A stretch of DNA of 64,000 nt from assembly GCF_963378105.1 (NCBI RefSeq), contig NZ_OY726398.1:1798001-1862000 (forward strand). Reading direction: 5' to 3'. The notes below the pieces were generated by a model. The model did no database searches. It was not told the DNA's origin and saw only the letters and a list, made by a program, of their open reading frames with translations. Origin of the DNA: Mycolicibacter sp. MU0102 (GTDB lineage Bacteria > Actinomycetota > Actinomycetes > Mycobacteriales > Mycobacteriaceae). Of the stretch, positions 7,580 through 18,122 are shown in pieces (the first letter of the stretch is position 1; every line of letters begins with the position of its first letter). The position numbers were made by a program, and so were the translations under genes.

Positions 7580-9001
7580 CTACAGCGGGATGTTCTTGTG
7601 GCGGCCGCGACGGGCGGGCGCCTCAGCCAATGCCTGGGTGATCTTGCCGCGGGTGTGCGAGGGGTCGATCTTCTCGTCGACCACGCCGATGTCGATGGCG
7701 CTGTCCACCCCGCCGGCGATCCGCTCGTGCTCGGCGGCCAGCTCCTCGTGCAGCGCCTCGCGCTCGTGATCGGGCGCGGCGGCCAGCTTCTTCTTGTGCA
7801 GGATGCCGACAGCGGCCTTGGCGCCCATCACCGCGACCTCGGCGTCCGGCCAGGCGAACACCTTGGTGGCGCCCAACGAGCGCGAGTTCATCGCGATGTA
7901 AGCCCCGCCGTAGGTCTTGCGGGTCACCAGCGTGACGCGGGGGACGGTGGCCTCACCGAACGCGTGCAGCAGCTTGGCGCCGCGGCGCACTACGCCACCC
8001 CATTCCTGGCCGACACCCGGCAGGTAGCCCGGCACGTCGACGATCACGATCAGCGGAATCCCGAACGCGTCGCACAGCCGCACAAAACGTGCCGCCTTCT
8101 CGGCGCTCTCGGAGTTCAGGCAGCCGCCCAGCCGCAGCGGGTTGTTGGCCAGCACCCCGACGGTGCGGCCCGACAACCGGCCCAGCCCGACCACCATCGA
8201 CGGCGCCCACTTGGCCTGGAACTCATCGAAGGGTGCGTCGGCGTCGAGCAGTCCGTTCACCAGCGGGTGCACGTCATAGGCGCGCCGCGCCGACTCCGGC
8301 AGCAGTGCGTGCAGGTCGATCTCGCCCGCCTCGGCCTTGTTGCGGTCGAAATGACCCTGCTGGCAGAACAACCCGACCAGACGGCGGCCCCGCTCGTAGG
8401 CGTCGAGCTCGTCGTCGGCGACGATGTGGCACACGCCGGACTTCTTGTGGTGGGTGTCGGGGCCACCGAGCGCGGCCATATCGACGTCCTCACCGGTCAC
8501 GCTGCGCACCACGTCGGGACCGGTGACGAACACCCGGCCCTCCGGTGCCATCACGATGACGTCGGTCAGGGCCGGACCGTAGGCGGCGCCGCCGGCGGCA
8601 AAACCAACCACGATCGAGATCTGCGGGACGAATCCGGAAGCCCGGATCATGGCCTCGAAGACCCGTCCGACCGCGTGCAGGGCTCGCACGCCCTCGGCCA
8701 ACCGGGCACCGCCCGAGTGCCACAGGCCCACGATCGGGCTCTGCTCGGCGATGGCGGTGTCGTAGGCGTTGACGATGTGATCGCAGCCCTCGATGCCCAT
8801 GGCGCCGCCCATCACGGTGCCGTCGGTGCAGAACGCGATGGTGCGCACGCCGTTGACGGTCCCGCCGGCGGCCAGCACCCCGGAGCGGTCACGCTCGTGC
8901 AGCAATTCCACCGTGCCGTCGTCGAAGAACGTCGACAGGCGCAGCAGGGGATCGCGCGGGTCGAGCGATTCGCCCACCGTCTCGGGAGCCATAGTCGTCA
9001 T
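7580..9001 (-). CDS. accD6: AccD6, acyl-CoA carboxylase beta subunit
   Basis: A 473-residue carboxyltransferase, the same length as M. tuberculosis AccD6. It has the two crotonase-like halves of biotin-dependent carboxylases, including the acyl-CoA-binding glycine pairs (VVGFAAGGAAYG and TRKTYGGAYIAM). With AccA3 it carboxylates acetyl-CoA or propionyl-CoA, making malonyl-CoA for fatty acid and mycolate elongation. The ATG at 9001 is preceded by GGAGAGG, and upstream in-frame sequence has no family resemblance. It is the last gene of the FAS-II operon, 46 bp after kasB, and is presumably transcribed with it under MabR control. Confidence 0.96.
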   Translation of the reverse strand: MTTMAPETVGESLDPRDPLLRLSTFFDDGTVELLHERDRSGVLAAGGTVNGVRTIAFCTDGTVMGGAMGIEGCDHIVNAYDTAIAEQSPIVGLWHSGGARLAEGVRALHAVGRVFEAMIRASGFVPQISIVVGFAAGGAAYGPALTDVIVMAPEGRVFVTGPDVVRSVTGEDVDMAALGGPDTHHKKSGVCHIVADDELDAYERGRRLVGLFCQQGHFDRNKAEAGEIDLHALLPESARRAYDVHPLVNGLLDADAPFDEFQAKWAPSMVVGLGRLSGRTVGVLANNPLRLGGCLNSESAEKAARFVRLCDAFGIPLIVIVDVPGYLPGVGQEWGGVVRRGAKLLHAFGEATVPRVTLVTRKTYGGAYIAMNSRSLGATKVFAWPDAEVAVMGAKAAVGILHKKKLAAAPDHEREALHEELAAEHERIAGGVDSAIDIGVVDEKIDPSHTRGKITQALAEAPARRGRHKNIPL

Positions 9002-9047
9002 CGCGCCTCTCCTTGGTCTTTTGATCGCGGGTCTTGCGGTGGCGGTT

Positions 9048-10316
9048 TCAGGCCCGGCCGAAGACGATCGCGACGTTGTGCCCGCCAAACCCGAATGAGT
9101 TATTGACGGCGTACTCGTAGTTGCCCGGTCGTGGCTCGCCGGCCACCACATCCAGGTCGATCTCGGGATCGAGATTCTCCAGGTTCCGCGTCGGCGGGAT
9201 GACCTGGTCACGCAGTGCCATCACGGTCAGGATGGACTCGACCGCGCCGACCGCACCGACCGAGTGGCCGAGTGCTGCCTTGGGCGCGTACACCGCGGCG
9301 TTGCCGCCGTGCGGGCCCAGGGCCAGGTTGATGGCGTGGCCCTCTGCCACGTCGCCCACCGAGGTACCGGTGGCGTGGGCGTTGACGTGGCTGATGTCGC
9401 CGGGTGTCAGGTCAGCGATCTGGATCGCCCTCGTCATGGCCCGACCTGCACTCTGACCGTCCGGGTCCGGCGCGACGATGTGGTAGCCGTCCGAGGTTAT
9501 CGACGCACCCATGACCCGCGCGAGGATGTTGGCCCCGCGTGCCTTGGCATGCTCCTCGGTCTCGATCACCATCAGCGCGCCGCCCTCGCCAAACACGAAG
9601 CCGCTGCGGTCGCGGTCGAACGGGCGGCAGGCGCCCTCCGGGTTGTCGTTGTCGGTGGACAGCACGATGCGCATCTGGGCGAATCCCGCGATCGGCACCG
9701 CTTCGATCCGGGTTTCCACACCACCGCAGATCGCCATGTCGGCTTCGCCGAGCACGATCTGCTGCCAGGCGTGGGCGATGCCCTCGGCGCCGGACGCACA
9801 GGCCGAGATCGGGGTGATCACCCCGGCTTTGGCCTGGCGGTCCAGTCCGACAGCAGCGGCCGCTCCGTTGGGCATGTACTTCTGCACGACCAACGGCGAG
9901 ACCGCTCGAAGGCCCCGTTCACGCATACCGTCATAGGCCCAGACGAGCTCCTCGCTGGAGCCCATTCCGGTGCCGATCGAGACCATGAGGCGCCGGGTGT
10001 CGACTTCGGGTGAGCCGGCGTGCTCCCAGGCACGCCGGCTCAGCACCAAAGCAACCTTCTGCAAATAGGAAAGCCGTCGCAGCTCGGTCCGGTTCAGCCC
10101 TTCGTCGAACGACTCTGGGCTCTCGACGAGATGCCCGCCGATGCGAACCGGCAGGTCATATTGCTCGACGAACGAATCGGTGAGCGTGCGAATGCCGCTC
10201 TGCCCGTCCAGCAGCTTCTTCCAGGTGTTCTCCCCGTCCGCGGCCAAAGCCGTCGTCATGGCGTAGCCAGTGACGACAACGTTGGGGAGACCCTTTCCCG
10301 TTGCCAACGATGACAT
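9048..10316 (-). CDS. kasB: KasB, beta-ketoacyl-ACP synthase of FAS-II
   Basis: A 422-residue condensing enzyme of the thiolase fold. The nucleophile is Cys173 (ISACASG), and the two catalytic histidines are in [11 protein letters not shown] and [10 protein letters not shown]. KasB carries out late elongation of meromycolyl-AcpM with malonyl-AcpM, completing full-length mycolic acids. It follows kasA by 32 bp in the fabD-acpM-kasA-kasB-accD6 operon. It was assigned as KasB rather than KasA from its second position and its sequence ([20 protein letters not shown]). Confidence 0.96.
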   Translation of the reverse strand: MSSLATGKGLPNVVVTGYAMTTALAADGENTWKKLLDGQSGIRTLTDSFVEQYDLPVRIGGHLVESPESFDEGLNRTELRRLSYLQKVALVLSRRAWEHAGSPEVDTRRLMVSIGTGMGSSEELVWAYDGMRERGLRAVSPLVVQKYMPNGAAAAVGLDRQAKAGVITPISACASGAEGIAHAWQQIVLGEADMAICGGVETRIEAVPIAGFAQMRIVLSTDNDNPEGACRPFDRDRSGFVFGEGGALMVIETEEHAKARGANILARVMGASITSDGYHIVAPDPDGQSAGRAMTRAIQIADLTPGDISHVNAHATGTSVGDVAEGHAINLALGPHGGNAAVYAPKAALGHSVGAVGAVESILTVMALRDQVIPPTRNLENLDPEIDLDVVAGEPRPGNYEYAVNNSFGFGGHNVAIVFGRA

Positions 10317-10348
10317 GGCTTTGCGAACTTCCCTTTCGCTATCCGGTG

Positions 10349-11602
10349 TCAGTACCGCCCAAAGGCGAGCGCGACGTTGTGCCCGCCGAATCCGAATGAG
10401 TTGTTGATCGCGTACTTGTAGTCACCGTAACGGGGCTCGCCCGCGACGATGTCCAAATCGATCTCGGGGTCGGGTGTCTCGTAGTTCAGCGTCGGCGGGA
10501 TGACCCCGTCACGCAGCGAGAGCACCGTCAGCGCCGACTCCAGCGCCCCGACCGCCCCAATGGAGTGGCCCAGCGCCGACTTGGGTGCGTACACCGCGGC
10601 GTGCTGGCAACCGGCTTCCCGGATCGCGTTCGCCTCGGCGGTGTCACCGATCGGAGTGGCGGTTCCGTGCGCGTTGATGTGGTCGATGTCCTTGGCGGAG
10701 ATGCCCGCCAGCTCCATCGACCGCTTCATCGCGAAGCCCGCCCGCTTGCCGTCGGGACCGGGAGCCACCATGTGGAAGGCGTCGGAAGTGATTCCGGCAC
10801 CCATCAACCGGGCCAGCGGCTTGGCGCCGCGAGCCTTGGCGTGCTCTTCGGTCTCGATGATCATCAGCGCGCCGGCCTCACCGAACACGAAGCCGTCCCG
10901 GTCCTTGTCGAACGGCCGCGAGGCGCCCTCGGGGTCGTCGTTGCGGGTCGACATGGCCCGCATCATCGAGAACGTCGCGATCGGCAGGGCCTCGATGCCG
11001 CCCTCGACACCGCCGCAGACCGCGAAGTCCGCGTCGCCCATGACGATCTGACGCCACGCGTGCGCGATGGCTTCCGATCCCGAGGAACAGGCCGACACCG
11101 GGGTGATGACGCCGGCACGGGCGCCGAGCTGCAAGCCGACCACCGCGGCAGCACCGTTGGGCATGATCATCTGAACGGCCAGCGGCGACACCTTGCGGGG
11201 GCCACCCTCGTTCATCAGGTCATAGGTCTCGACGATCTTCTCGCCGCCACCGAGCCCGGTGCCGACGACGACCGTGAAGCGGTCCGGGTCGACCTCTGGC
11301 GATCCGGCGTTCTCCCACAACCGCCCGGCGAGCAGTTTGGCCATCCGCTGGACGTACGACATCCGTCGCAGGTCCAGCCGGCCCATGTGGTCGTCGACCG
11401 GGTCCTTGAGGTGCCCGCCGATCTTGACCGGCAGGTCCCACTTGGAGACGAAATCGTCCTCAAGCACACGGATGCCGCTCTCGCCGGCGAGCAGGCCCTT
11501 CCACGTGCTTTCGATGTCGGCGCCGATTGAAGTGGTGGCCTCAACGGCGGTTACCACGACATTCGGGTAACCGCCGTTGGCCGTAGAAGGCTTGGAGGAC
11601 AC
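10349..11602 (-). CDS. kasA: KasA, beta-ketoacyl-ACP synthase of FAS-II
   Basis: A 417-residue condensing enzyme with nucleophile Cys172 (VSACSSG) and histidines in [11 protein letters not shown] and [10 protein letters not shown]. KasA performs the initial elongation rounds of mycolate precursors on AcpM and is the essential member of the KasA/KasB pair. The start is a GTG at 11600-11602, only two bases after the acpM stop, so translation is probably coupled. It is close in length and sequence to KasB, consistent with tandem duplication. Confidence 0.96.
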   Translation of the reverse strand: MSSKPSTANGGYPNVVVTAVEATTSIGADIESTWKGLLAGESGIRVLEDDFVSKWDLPVKIGGHLKDPVDDHMGRLDLRRMSYVQRMAKLLAGRLWENAGSPEVDPDRFTVVVGTGLGGGEKIVETYDLMNEGGPRKVSPLAVQMIMPNGAAAVVGLQLGARAGVITPVSACSSGSEAIAHAWRQIVMGDADFAVCGGVEGGIEALPIATFSMMRAMSTRNDDPEGASRPFDKDRDGFVFGEAGALMIIETEEHAKARGAKPLARLMGAGITSDAFHMVAPGPDGKRAGFAMKRSMELAGISAKDIDHINAHGTATPIGDTAEANAIREAGCQHAAVYAPKSALGHSIGAVGALESALTVLSLRDGVIPPTLNYETPDPEIDLDIVAGEPRYGDYKYAINNSFGFGGHNVALAFGRY

Positions 11603-11604
11603 GA

Positions 11605-11904
11605 TTAGCTCTCGGAACCGAACTTCTCGCGCAGCGCGGCGGCAGCCTCGGGGTTCTCGGCCTCGAGCTTCTGGATGTAGCCCACCACGTCACCGACGGT
11701 GCGCAGACCGGCGAGGTCTTCGTCGGGGATCTTCACGCCGTACTTGTCTTCGGTCTGAACGGCGATCTCCACCATCGACAGCGAGTCGATGTCCAGGTCG
11801 TCAACGAAGGACTTCTCGAGGGTGACCTCCGAAGGCTCGATACCGGTCACCTCTTCGATGATCTCGGCGAGACCGGCGATGATTTCTTCCTGACTTGCAG
11901 GCAC
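11605..11904 (-). CDS. acpM: AcpM, meromycolate-extension acyl carrier protein
   Basis: A 99-residue acidic acyl carrier protein. The phosphopantetheine attachment site is Ser41 in DIDSLSMVE. It carries growing meromycolate chains between FAS-II enzymes. The start is GTG at 11904, preceded by GAAGGGAA, giving the N-terminus [18 protein letters not shown] expected for AcpM. M. tuberculosis AcpM has about 115 residues with a long C-terminal extension. Here the protein stops soon after [13 protein letters not shown], so the tail is shortened. It sits between fabD and kasA. Confidence 0.95.
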   Translation of the reverse strand: MPASQEEIIAGLAEIIEEVTGIEPSEVTLEKSFVDDLDIDSLSMVEIAVQTEDKYGVKIPDEDLAGLRTVGDVVGYIQKLEAENPEAAAALREKFGSES

Positions 11905-11985
11905 TGTGTTTCCCTTCGGTTGGATCCGCACGGGGTGTGCGGGGGTAATTACTGGGTATCTGGTTGTGCAGTTTGGAAGCGGACT

Positions 11986-12918
11986 CTAGAACTCGGGCAG
12001 TCCGTCCAGATCTGCGGGGGACTTGACGGCGTGCGTCGGGGTCCCCCGAAGTTCGCGTTTGGCGATGCCTGCCAGGGTGCCGGCGGGCGGGAACTCCACG
12101 ATCGCCGTGACCTCGCGGGCGCGGAGCGTTTCGGTGCACAGGTCCCAGCGCACCGGCCGGGTCAGCTGCCCGACCAGGTGCTCCAGTGCCTCGGCCGCCG
12201 ATGCCACCGGCTGGCCGTCGCGGTTGGACAGCAAGGTGGCGGTGGGCTCCGATACTCCGGCGGCCTTGACCTGCTCGACGGCGGCGGCGTAGGCCTCCAG
12301 CGCCGGTGCCATGTACTGGGTGTGGAACGCCCCGGCGGTGGCCAGCTTGCGGACCCGGGCCTTGGCGGGCGGGTCTTCGGCGAGCTTGTCCAGTGCCGGC
12401 AGCGGGCCGGCCGCCACGATCTGGCCGACCGCGTTGCGATTGGCCGGGGTCAGGTCGAGCTGCTCGAGGCGGGCCAGCACCTCGGCCTCGTCGCCGCCGA
12501 GCAGAGCGGCCATGCCGGTCGGCTCGAGTGCGCAGGCCTTTGCCATCTCGCGGCCGCGGGTGGCGGCCAGCATGACGGCGTCGTCGGGGGAGATGACGCC
12601 GGCGATCGCGTAGGCGGCGATCTCACCGACGGAGTGGCCGGCCACGATCACATCGTTGCCGCTCACCGGGCCGTTGCGCCGCTTGACCAGCTCGGCGTAG
12701 GCCAGCAGGGTCGCCGCCACCACCAGCGGCTGGGTGACCGCGGTGTCGGTGATCTCTTCGGCGGTCGCGGTGGTGCCCAGCGCGATCAGATCCAGGCTTG
12801 CGATCTCCGACCAAGCGGCCAACTGCTCGCGGGCGGCATCGGCGTCGGGCGCCTGGAGCCACGGCGAGAGCATGCCGGGGGTCTGAGATCCCTGTCCGGG
12901 AGCGAGCAAAGCAATCAC
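11986..12918 (-). CDS. fabD: FabD, malonyl-CoA:ACP transacylase
   Basis: A 310-residue acyltransferase with the oxyanion motif GQGSQ (8-12) and nucleophile Ser96 in GHSVGE. It transfers malonyl groups from CoA to AcpM to feed KasA/KasB. The start is GTG at 12916-12918, giving MIALLAPGQGSQ as in other mycobacteria, without a strong Shine-Dalgarno. It is the first gene of the FAS-II operon, separated from mabR by 178 bp that must hold the operon promoter. Two GAACATTGT repeats lie in that gap. Confidence 0.96.
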   Translation of the reverse strand: MIALLAPGQGSQTPGMLSPWLQAPDADAAREQLAAWSEIASLDLIALGTTATAEEITDTAVTQPLVVAATLLAYAELVKRRNGPVSGNDVIVAGHSVGEIAAYAIAGVISPDDAVMLAATRGREMAKACALEPTGMAALLGGDEAEVLARLEQLDLTPANRNAVGQIVAAGPLPALDKLAEDPPAKARVRKLATAGAFHTQYMAPALEAYAAAVEQVKAAGVSEPTATLLSNRDGQPVASAAEALEHLVGQLTRPVRWDLCTETLRAREVTAIVEFPPAGTLAGIAKRELRGTPTHAVKSPADLDGLPEF

Positions 12919-12928
12919 GTCTTTAAGA

Positions 12929-12977
12929 GAACATTGTGAAGCGCGATTTGCAGGATGTCCTAGATTATGAACATTGT
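12929..12977. promoter_or_regulatory. FAS-II promoter region with spaced direct repeats (candidate MabR sites)
   Basis: GAACATTGT occurs at 12929-12937 and 12969-12977, 40 bp apart and about four helical turns. The first copy ends 10 bp before the fabD start codon. The gap is unusually AT-rich for this region. On the minus strand CATAAT at 12964-12969 could serve as a -10 element. MabR is known to bind the fabD promoter in M. tuberculosis; assigning these repeats to it is inference. Confidence 0.45.
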
Positions 12978-13096
12978 CTTATGTTTTTGTGGAGACCCTA
13001 CAAACCTGCCGCTCGATGCGACGTGTTCGATACCGAACTGCGACAACTGTCCGCCGGCGGTGTGCACCTGTACGTGCCCGGGCTACCCCCGGCAGA

Positions 13097-14413
13097 TCAC
13101 TCCTCCGGGCTGACCTGAGGTTCATCGGGAGCACTGGAGGGCAGCGGCGGGGCGGCGTAGGTCACGTTTGCACTGCTGAAACTGGCGTGCTGCGCCTGGT
13201 TGGCCAACCTCCCGACCGTGGCGGCAACCCGCAGGACATAGGCATCGCGCGGCACGGCCGGATCGCGTCCGGTGAAGTCGGCGATTCGCTTGAGTCGGTA
13301 ACGGACGGTGTTTGGATGAACGAACAACTTGCGGGCGCACGCCTCGATCGCGCCGCCACAGTCCAAATACGCATCCAGGGTCTCGGTGAGCGTGGGCCCG
13401 GCCTCGGCCAGCGGGCGCATCACATCGGTGTGCAGGGCCGCGATCGCCGACGCATCCCCGATCAGTGCCCGCTCCGGAAGCAGCTCACGTGCCAGCACCG
13501 GCCGCGGTGCCCCGGTCCAGCCGACGACGGCGTTCATCCCTGAGATCGCTTCGCTGGCACTGTGATAGGCGGCGGTCAGCGTCGGCGCGGTCGGCCCGAT
13601 CACCACCGGTCCGTCGGAGAACGCACCGAGCAGGTCGGCGAGGAACTTCTGGGTGGGCGTCAGCGGGCCAGACACGATGGCCACCAGCCAGGTGCCGTGC
13701 ACGTCGGTCAATGCCGCCCGGCCGTGGTGTTCTGCGACATCGCGGACGTCTTGGCTGGCTTTCTGTCCGGCGTAGGCGTCCGGGCCCGGGGGTGCGGTGC
13801 CCACCACGACGGTGGCGGGGGCGGTGGTGTCCCAGTTCAGCGCGGCTGCGCGGCTCAGCAATTCTGGACCGGTGTCGCCGCGGACCACGGCGTCCACGAC
13901 GCTGGCCTCCATCCGCGAATCCCAGGTGCCCCGGGCTTCGGCGGCGTCGGCGTAGGCGGAGGCGGCGGTGAACGCCAGATCCCGGCTGTATTTGAGGATG
14001 CCGACCGTCAGTGCGGTCACCTGCTCCTCGGAGCGGGCCAGCAGCGGCACGACCTCCTCGAAGAACTCCATGGTGACCCGCACCATGTCCACGGTGTGCC
14101 GCAGCGCGATGTGGCGGGTCAGGTCCTGGGGGACCAACTCGAACGCCTGCGCCGTGTGGCTGACGTTGCCGTGCGGGTCGTGCATCCACTCGGCGAAGTT
14201 GACCACCGCCGTCTGCACCACCAGTGCCACGCTGGCGCGCTGGGAGGCCTCCAGGTCGGCGAAGAACGGCAACCGGTCGCCCATCATCGACACCGCTTCG
14301 GTGGCCAGCCGGCCCGAGTAGTGCTTGAGCCGGCGCAGCAGGGTGTCCGGGACGGCGCTGAGCAGATCCAGCGTCGAGCGCGGCAGGACGGGGCCCGCCG
14401 GGTTGTCAACCAT
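13097..14413 (-). CDS. mabR: MabR, PucR-type regulator of the FAS-II operon
   Basis: A 438-residue regulator. The C-terminal PucR HTH (about residues 345-395) has GGAIEACARKLFVHPNTVRYR. The N-terminal and middle domains match the mycobacterial Rv2242 type. MabR controls fabD-acpM-kasA-kasB-accD6 and senses long-chain acyl-CoA, as established in M. tuberculosis. It lies immediately upstream of fabD in the same direction and downstream of aceE, as in M. tuberculosis. The ATG at 14411-14413 gives MVDNPAGPVLPRSTLDLL. The proline-rich tail after residue 420 is not part of the HTH. Confidence 0.92.
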   Translation of the reverse strand: MVDNPAGPVLPRSTLDLLSAVPDTLLRRLKHYSGRLATEAVSMMGDRLPFFADLEASQRASVALVVQTAVVNFAEWMHDPHGNVSHTAQAFELVPQDLTRHIALRHTVDMVRVTMEFFEEVVPLLARSEEQVTALTVGILKYSRDLAFTAASAYADAAEARGTWDSRMEASVVDAVVRGDTGPELLSRAAALNWDTTAPATVVVGTAPPGPDAYAGQKASQDVRDVAEHHGRAALTDVHGTWLVAIVSGPLTPTQKFLADLLGAFSDGPVVIGPTAPTLTAAYHSASEAISGMNAVVGWTGAPRPVLARELLPERALIGDASAIAALHTDVMRPLAEAGPTLTETLDAYLDCGGAIEACARKLFVHPNTVRYRLKRIADFTGRDPAVPRDAYVLRVAATVGRLANQAQHASFSSANVTYAAPPLPSSAPDEPQVSPEE

Positions 14414-14473
14414 GCCTAAAAGCTACGCCTATTTTCTAGACACAACTGACAACCCGGCGGTTAGGGAGGCTCG

Positions 14474-17263
14474 CTAGGCCACCCCGGAATCCGACGTCTG
14501 CTCGGGGGCCGCCAACACGTCGTCGATCTGGTACCGCGTCGCCGCCGTCACCGCCACGGACGGGTCGATGACCCCGTCGCGGCCCAGCGCCGCCAGCACC
14601 GCCACCACCACCGACTCGGCGTCGGTGTTGAAGTAGCGGCGCGCGGCCGGACGAGTGTCGGAGAACCCGAACCCGTCGGTGCCCAGGGTGACGTAGTTGC
14701 CGGGCACCCACGGCCGGATCTGCTCGGGCACCGCACGCATCCAGTCCGACACCGCGACGACCGGGCCGGTGGCGTCCGCCAGCGCCTGGGTCACGTACGG
14801 CACCGCGGCCGGGTGCTCGGGGTGCCGCAGCCGCTCGCGCTCGATGGCCACACCGTCCCGGTTGAGCTCACCCCAGCTGGTCACCGACCACACGTCGGCG
14901 GCCACATCCCAGTCGGCTGCCAACATGTCGGCGGCCCGCAGCGCCTCGGGCACCGCCACCCCCGAGGCCAGGATCTGCGCGGTGTTCGACCGCGGTTCGG
15001 CGGCCTTGCGGAAGCGGTAGATGCCGCGCAACAGACCTTCGGGATCGAAACCGTCGGGCTCGGCCGGCTGCACGTAAGGCTCGTTGTAGAGCGTGACGTA
15101 GAAATACACGTTCTCCGGATTCGGCCCGTACATGCGGTGCAGGCCGCTTTCGATGATGTGGGCGACCTCGTAGGCGAACGCGGGATCGTAGGAGACCACC
15201 GCCGGGTTGGTGGACGCCAACAACAGTGAGTGGCCGTCGGCGTGCTGTAGCCCCTCACCGGTCAGCGTGGTGCGTCCCGCGGTAGCCCCCAGCACGAAGC
15301 CGCGTGCCATCTGATCGGCCGCTGCCCACAGGCCGTCGCCGGTGCGCTGGAAGCCGAACATCGAATAGAAGATGTAGATCGGGATCATCGGCTCGTCGTG
15401 GGTGGCATACGACGTCCCGACCGCGGTGAACGAGGCCGTCGAGCCGGCTTCGTTGATGCCCTCGTGCAGGATCTGGCCGACTTCGCTTTCCTTGTAGGCC
15501 AGCATCAGGTCGGCATCCACCGAGGTGTAGAGCTGGCCGTTGCGGTTGTAGATCTTCAACGACGGGAACCACGAGTCCATCCCGAACGTGCGGGCCTCAT
15601 CGGGGATGATCGGCACCAGGCGTGGGCCTAACTGCTTGTCCCGCAACAACTCTTTGAACACCCGCACGGTCGCCATGGTGGTGGCGACCTCCTGGTTGCC
15701 CGAACCCTTCTTGACCGCCGCGTAGGCCTGCGAGCCCGGCAGTTCCACCGTTTTGGCCTGGGTGCGGCGGTGCGGCACAAAGCCGCCCAGGGCACGTCGC
15801 CGATCCAGCAGGTAACGGATCTCGGGTGCGTTCTCGCCGGGGTGGTAGTACGGCGGCAGGTACGGGTTCTCCTCGAGTTCGGCGTCCGGGATCGGAATCC
15901 GCATCTCGTCGCGGAAGTCCTTGAGGTCTTGCAGCCGGAACTTCTTCATCTGGTGGGTGGCGTTACGGCCGGCGAAGTAGCTGCCCAGGCTGTAGCCCTT
16001 GATGGTCTTGGCCAGGATGACGGTGGGCTGGCCCTTGTGCTCGATGGCCGCGCGGTAGGCGGCGTGGACCTTGCGGTAGTCGTGTCCACCGCGCTTGAGG
16101 TGCCAGATGTCCTGATCGGACAGGTTCTGCACGAGCGCCTTGGTGCGCGGGTCGCGGCCGAAGAAGTGCTCCCGCACGTAGCCGCCGTCGTTGGCCTTGT
16201 AGGTCTGATAGTCGCCGTCGGGGGTGACGTTCATCAGGTTGACCAAGGCGCCGTCGCGGTCGGCGTGCAGCAGGGCATCCCACTCGCGGCCCCACACCAC
16301 CTTGATCACGTTCCAGCCCGCACCGCGGAAGAACGATTCCAGCTCCTGGATGATCTTGCCGTTGCCGCGCACCGGGCCGTCCAGGCGCTGCAGGTTGCAG
16401 TTGACCACGAACGTCAGGTTGTCCAGGCCCTCCAGCGCGCCGACGTGCAGCAGTCCGCGGCTCTCCGGCTCGTCCATCTCGCCGTCGCCCAAGAAGCACC
16501 ACACGTGCTGATCAGAGGTGTCCTTGATGCCACGGTCGTGCAGGTAGTGGTTGAACCGGGCCTGGTAGATCGCGTTCATCGGGCCCAGGCCCATCGACAC
16601 CGTGGGGAACTCCCAGAAGTCGGGCATCAGCCGCGGATGCGGGTAGGACGGCAGGCCGCCGCCCGGGTGGCTGTGCTCCTGACGGAAGCCGTCGAGGTCG
16701 TGGGTGCTGAGGCGGCCCTCGAGGAAGGCGCGCGCGTAGATGCCGGGGGAGGCGTGGCCCTGGATGAACACCTGGTCGCCACCGCCGGGATGGTCCTTGC
16801 CGCGGAAGAAGTGGTTGAAGCCGACTTCATAGAGCGTCGACGACGACGCGTAGGTCGAGATGTGCCCGCCGACTCCCACTCCGGGGCGCTGCGCGCGGTG
16901 CACCATCACCGCGGCGTTCCAGCGGATCCAGCTGCGGTAGCGGCGCTCGGTTTCCTCGTCGCCGGGGAACCAGGGTTCCAGTTCGGTCGGGATGGTGTTG
17001 ACGTAGTCGGTGGAGGTGAGCGCGGGGATCGCCACCCGCTGCTCGCCGGCGCGTTCGAGCAGTCGCAACATCAGGTAGCGGGCGCGGGCCGGACCGGACC
17101 GGGCCAGCAGTTCGTCGAAGGACTCCAGCCACTCGGAGGTCTCGTCGGAGTCGATATCGGGGAGGTAGGACGCCACCCCCTCGCGGATCACCCGGACCCG
17201 GTCGGATTCGGTTGTGCTGCTTGGCTTTTTGGCCAGATCCTGATCTACGGCCTCAGTGGTCAA
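14474..17263 (-). CDS. aceE: AceE, pyruvate dehydrogenase E1 component
   Basis: A 929-residue homodimeric-type E1, one residue shorter than the M. tuberculosis protein by recollection. The thiamine diphosphate motif is visible as [12 protein letters not shown], and [22 protein letters not shown] is the conserved N-terminal active-site region. It decarboxylates pyruvate and passes the acetyl group to the E2 lipoyl protein (DlaT, encoded elsewhere). The start is TTG at 17261-17263, preceded by AAGGAG at seven bases. Upstream in-frame sequence does not resemble the family. It is divergent from the lipoprotein gene at 17451, so the 187-bp gap must hold two promoters. Confidence 0.95.
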   Translation of the reverse strand: MTTEAVDQDLAKKPSSTTESDRVRVIREGVASYLPDIDSDETSEWLESFDELLARSGPARARYLMLRLLERAGEQRVAIPALTSTDYVNTIPTELEPWFPGDEETERRYRSWIRWNAAVMVHRAQRPGVGVGGHISTYASSSTLYEVGFNHFFRGKDHPGGGDQVFIQGHASPGIYARAFLEGRLSTHDLDGFRQEHSHPGGGLPSYPHPRLMPDFWEFPTVSMGLGPMNAIYQARFNHYLHDRGIKDTSDQHVWCFLGDGEMDEPESRGLLHVGALEGLDNLTFVVNCNLQRLDGPVRGNGKIIQELESFFRGAGWNVIKVVWGREWDALLHADRDGALVNLMNVTPDGDYQTYKANDGGYVREHFFGRDPRTKALVQNLSDQDIWHLKRGGHDYRKVHAAYRAAIEHKGQPTVILAKTIKGYSLGSYFAGRNATHQMKKFRLQDLKDFRDEMRIPIPDAELEENPYLPPYYHPGENAPEIRYLLDRRRALGGFVPHRRTQAKTVELPGSQAYAAVKKGSGNQEVATTMATVRVFKELLRDKQLGPRLVPIIPDEARTFGMDSWFPSLKIYNRNGQLYTSVDADLMLAYKESEVGQILHEGINEAGSTASFTAVGTSYATHDEPMIPIYIFYSMFGFQRTGDGLWAAADQMARGFVLGATAGRTTLTGEGLQHADGHSLLLASTNPAVVSYDPAFAYEVAHIIESGLHRMYGPNPENVYFYVTLYNEPYVQPAEPDGFDPEGLLRGIYRFRKAAEPRSNTAQILASGVAVPEALRAADMLAADWDVAADVWSVTSWGELNRDGVAIERERLRHPEHPAAVPYVTQALADATGPVVAVSDWMRAVPEQIRPWVPGNYVTLGTDGFGFSDTRPAARRYFNTDAESVVVAVLAALGRDGVIDPSVAVTAATRYQIDDVLAAPEQTSDSGVA

Positions 17264-17450
17264 CGCAATGCTCCTTGGTTCGGAGGACAAGATGTGCCTC
17301 CCGGCTTGTGGCCAGGACGGCACCGACCGATCGATTCGCCGGTCTCGTCTTTTCTATCGTGCCCCACCGGACACCCGACCGCCGGTGGGCGAGTGCCGCC
17401 GGGTGGGCTGATCTCGGCTTGCTGGCAAGTACGCGGTAACGTTTGAAGTT

Positions 17451-18038
17451 GTGCTGACCCGACGGCTGACTGCCTCGCGCGCCCAGACGCGGCGACACGC
17501 TCGGGTAGGCGCGTCGGTGGCCGGTGTGGTTGCGGCATTGGCAATGGGCGTTGTCGGCTGTACCAGCATCATCGGCGGCACCCCGGAGGCGGACACCTCC
17601 GAGGCCCCGGCCTACCGCTCCTCGGTCTCGGCGTCGGTGTCGGCTTCGGAGGCCACCTCGAGCATTCGCGAGACCCAACGTCAGCAGTCGATGACGACCC
17701 AGGCGGTTCGCGGCGCCTGCGGCCGGTTTGCCTCCAGCAGCAGCGACGCCGTCGACGTGGTGAACAAGTATGTCGAGGCGTTCAACAACGGCGGGGATAT
17801 CCCCGGAACCGCCGGGCCCGCGGTGGAGGCACTCAACCACAGTGCCGACGAGGTCGCCGCGGCGATCAACGAGAAGTTGTCGCAGGACCTGACCGACGCA
17901 TTCAACACCTATGCACAGGCCGCGCGGGGCGTGGCGACCGCGATCTCATCCAAGGCGCCGGTGTCGGTATACAACGCTCGTAAGGATGAGCTCAACCGGG
18001 CTCGGGACAGGGGGATGCAGCTGTGCAAAGCCTTCTGA
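17451..18038 (+). CDS. Secreted mycobacterial lipoprotein (Rv2240c-like)
   Basis: A 195-residue protein with an N-terminal basic stretch, a hydrophobic segment and a lipobox ending VVGC near residue 37. It is therefore probably a membrane-anchored lipoprotein on the outer face. The mature part is Ser/Ala-rich, then helical, with two further cysteines (GACGRF and QLCKAF) that may form a disulfide. It matches the hypothetical gene divergent from aceE in M. tuberculosis. No function is known to me. The start is GTG at 17451. Confidence 0.8.
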   Translation: MLTRRLTASRAQTRRHARVGASVAGVVAALAMGVVGCTSIIGGTPEADTSEAPAYRSSVSASVSASEATSSIRETQRQQSMTTQAVRGACGRFASSSSDAVDVVNKYVEAFNNGGDIPGTAGPAVEALNHSADEVAAAINEKLSQDLTDAFNTYAQAARGVATAISSKAPVSVYNARKDELNRARDRGMQLCKAF

Positions 18039-18122
18039 GCCCACTGATCCCGCCCCGCACGGCGAGCTGTGCAACGATGATTCACATCACAGGCAGCACT
18101 GACGATCGAAGGAGGTCACACG

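Noticed and set aside
12985..12990. TTTTGT as half of the inverted site recalled for MabR
   Set aside because: No matching ACAAAA partner was found at the expected spacing, so I kept only the direct repeat as a candidate.
12936..13118. A 60-codon frame in the fabD-mabR gap
   Set aside because: It covers the promoter region and the mabR 3' end, without ribosome site or features.
15770..17446. A 558-codon frame on the plus strand
   Set aside because: It lies opposite aceE, whose codon use and family match explain the region; long antisense frames are expected at this GC.
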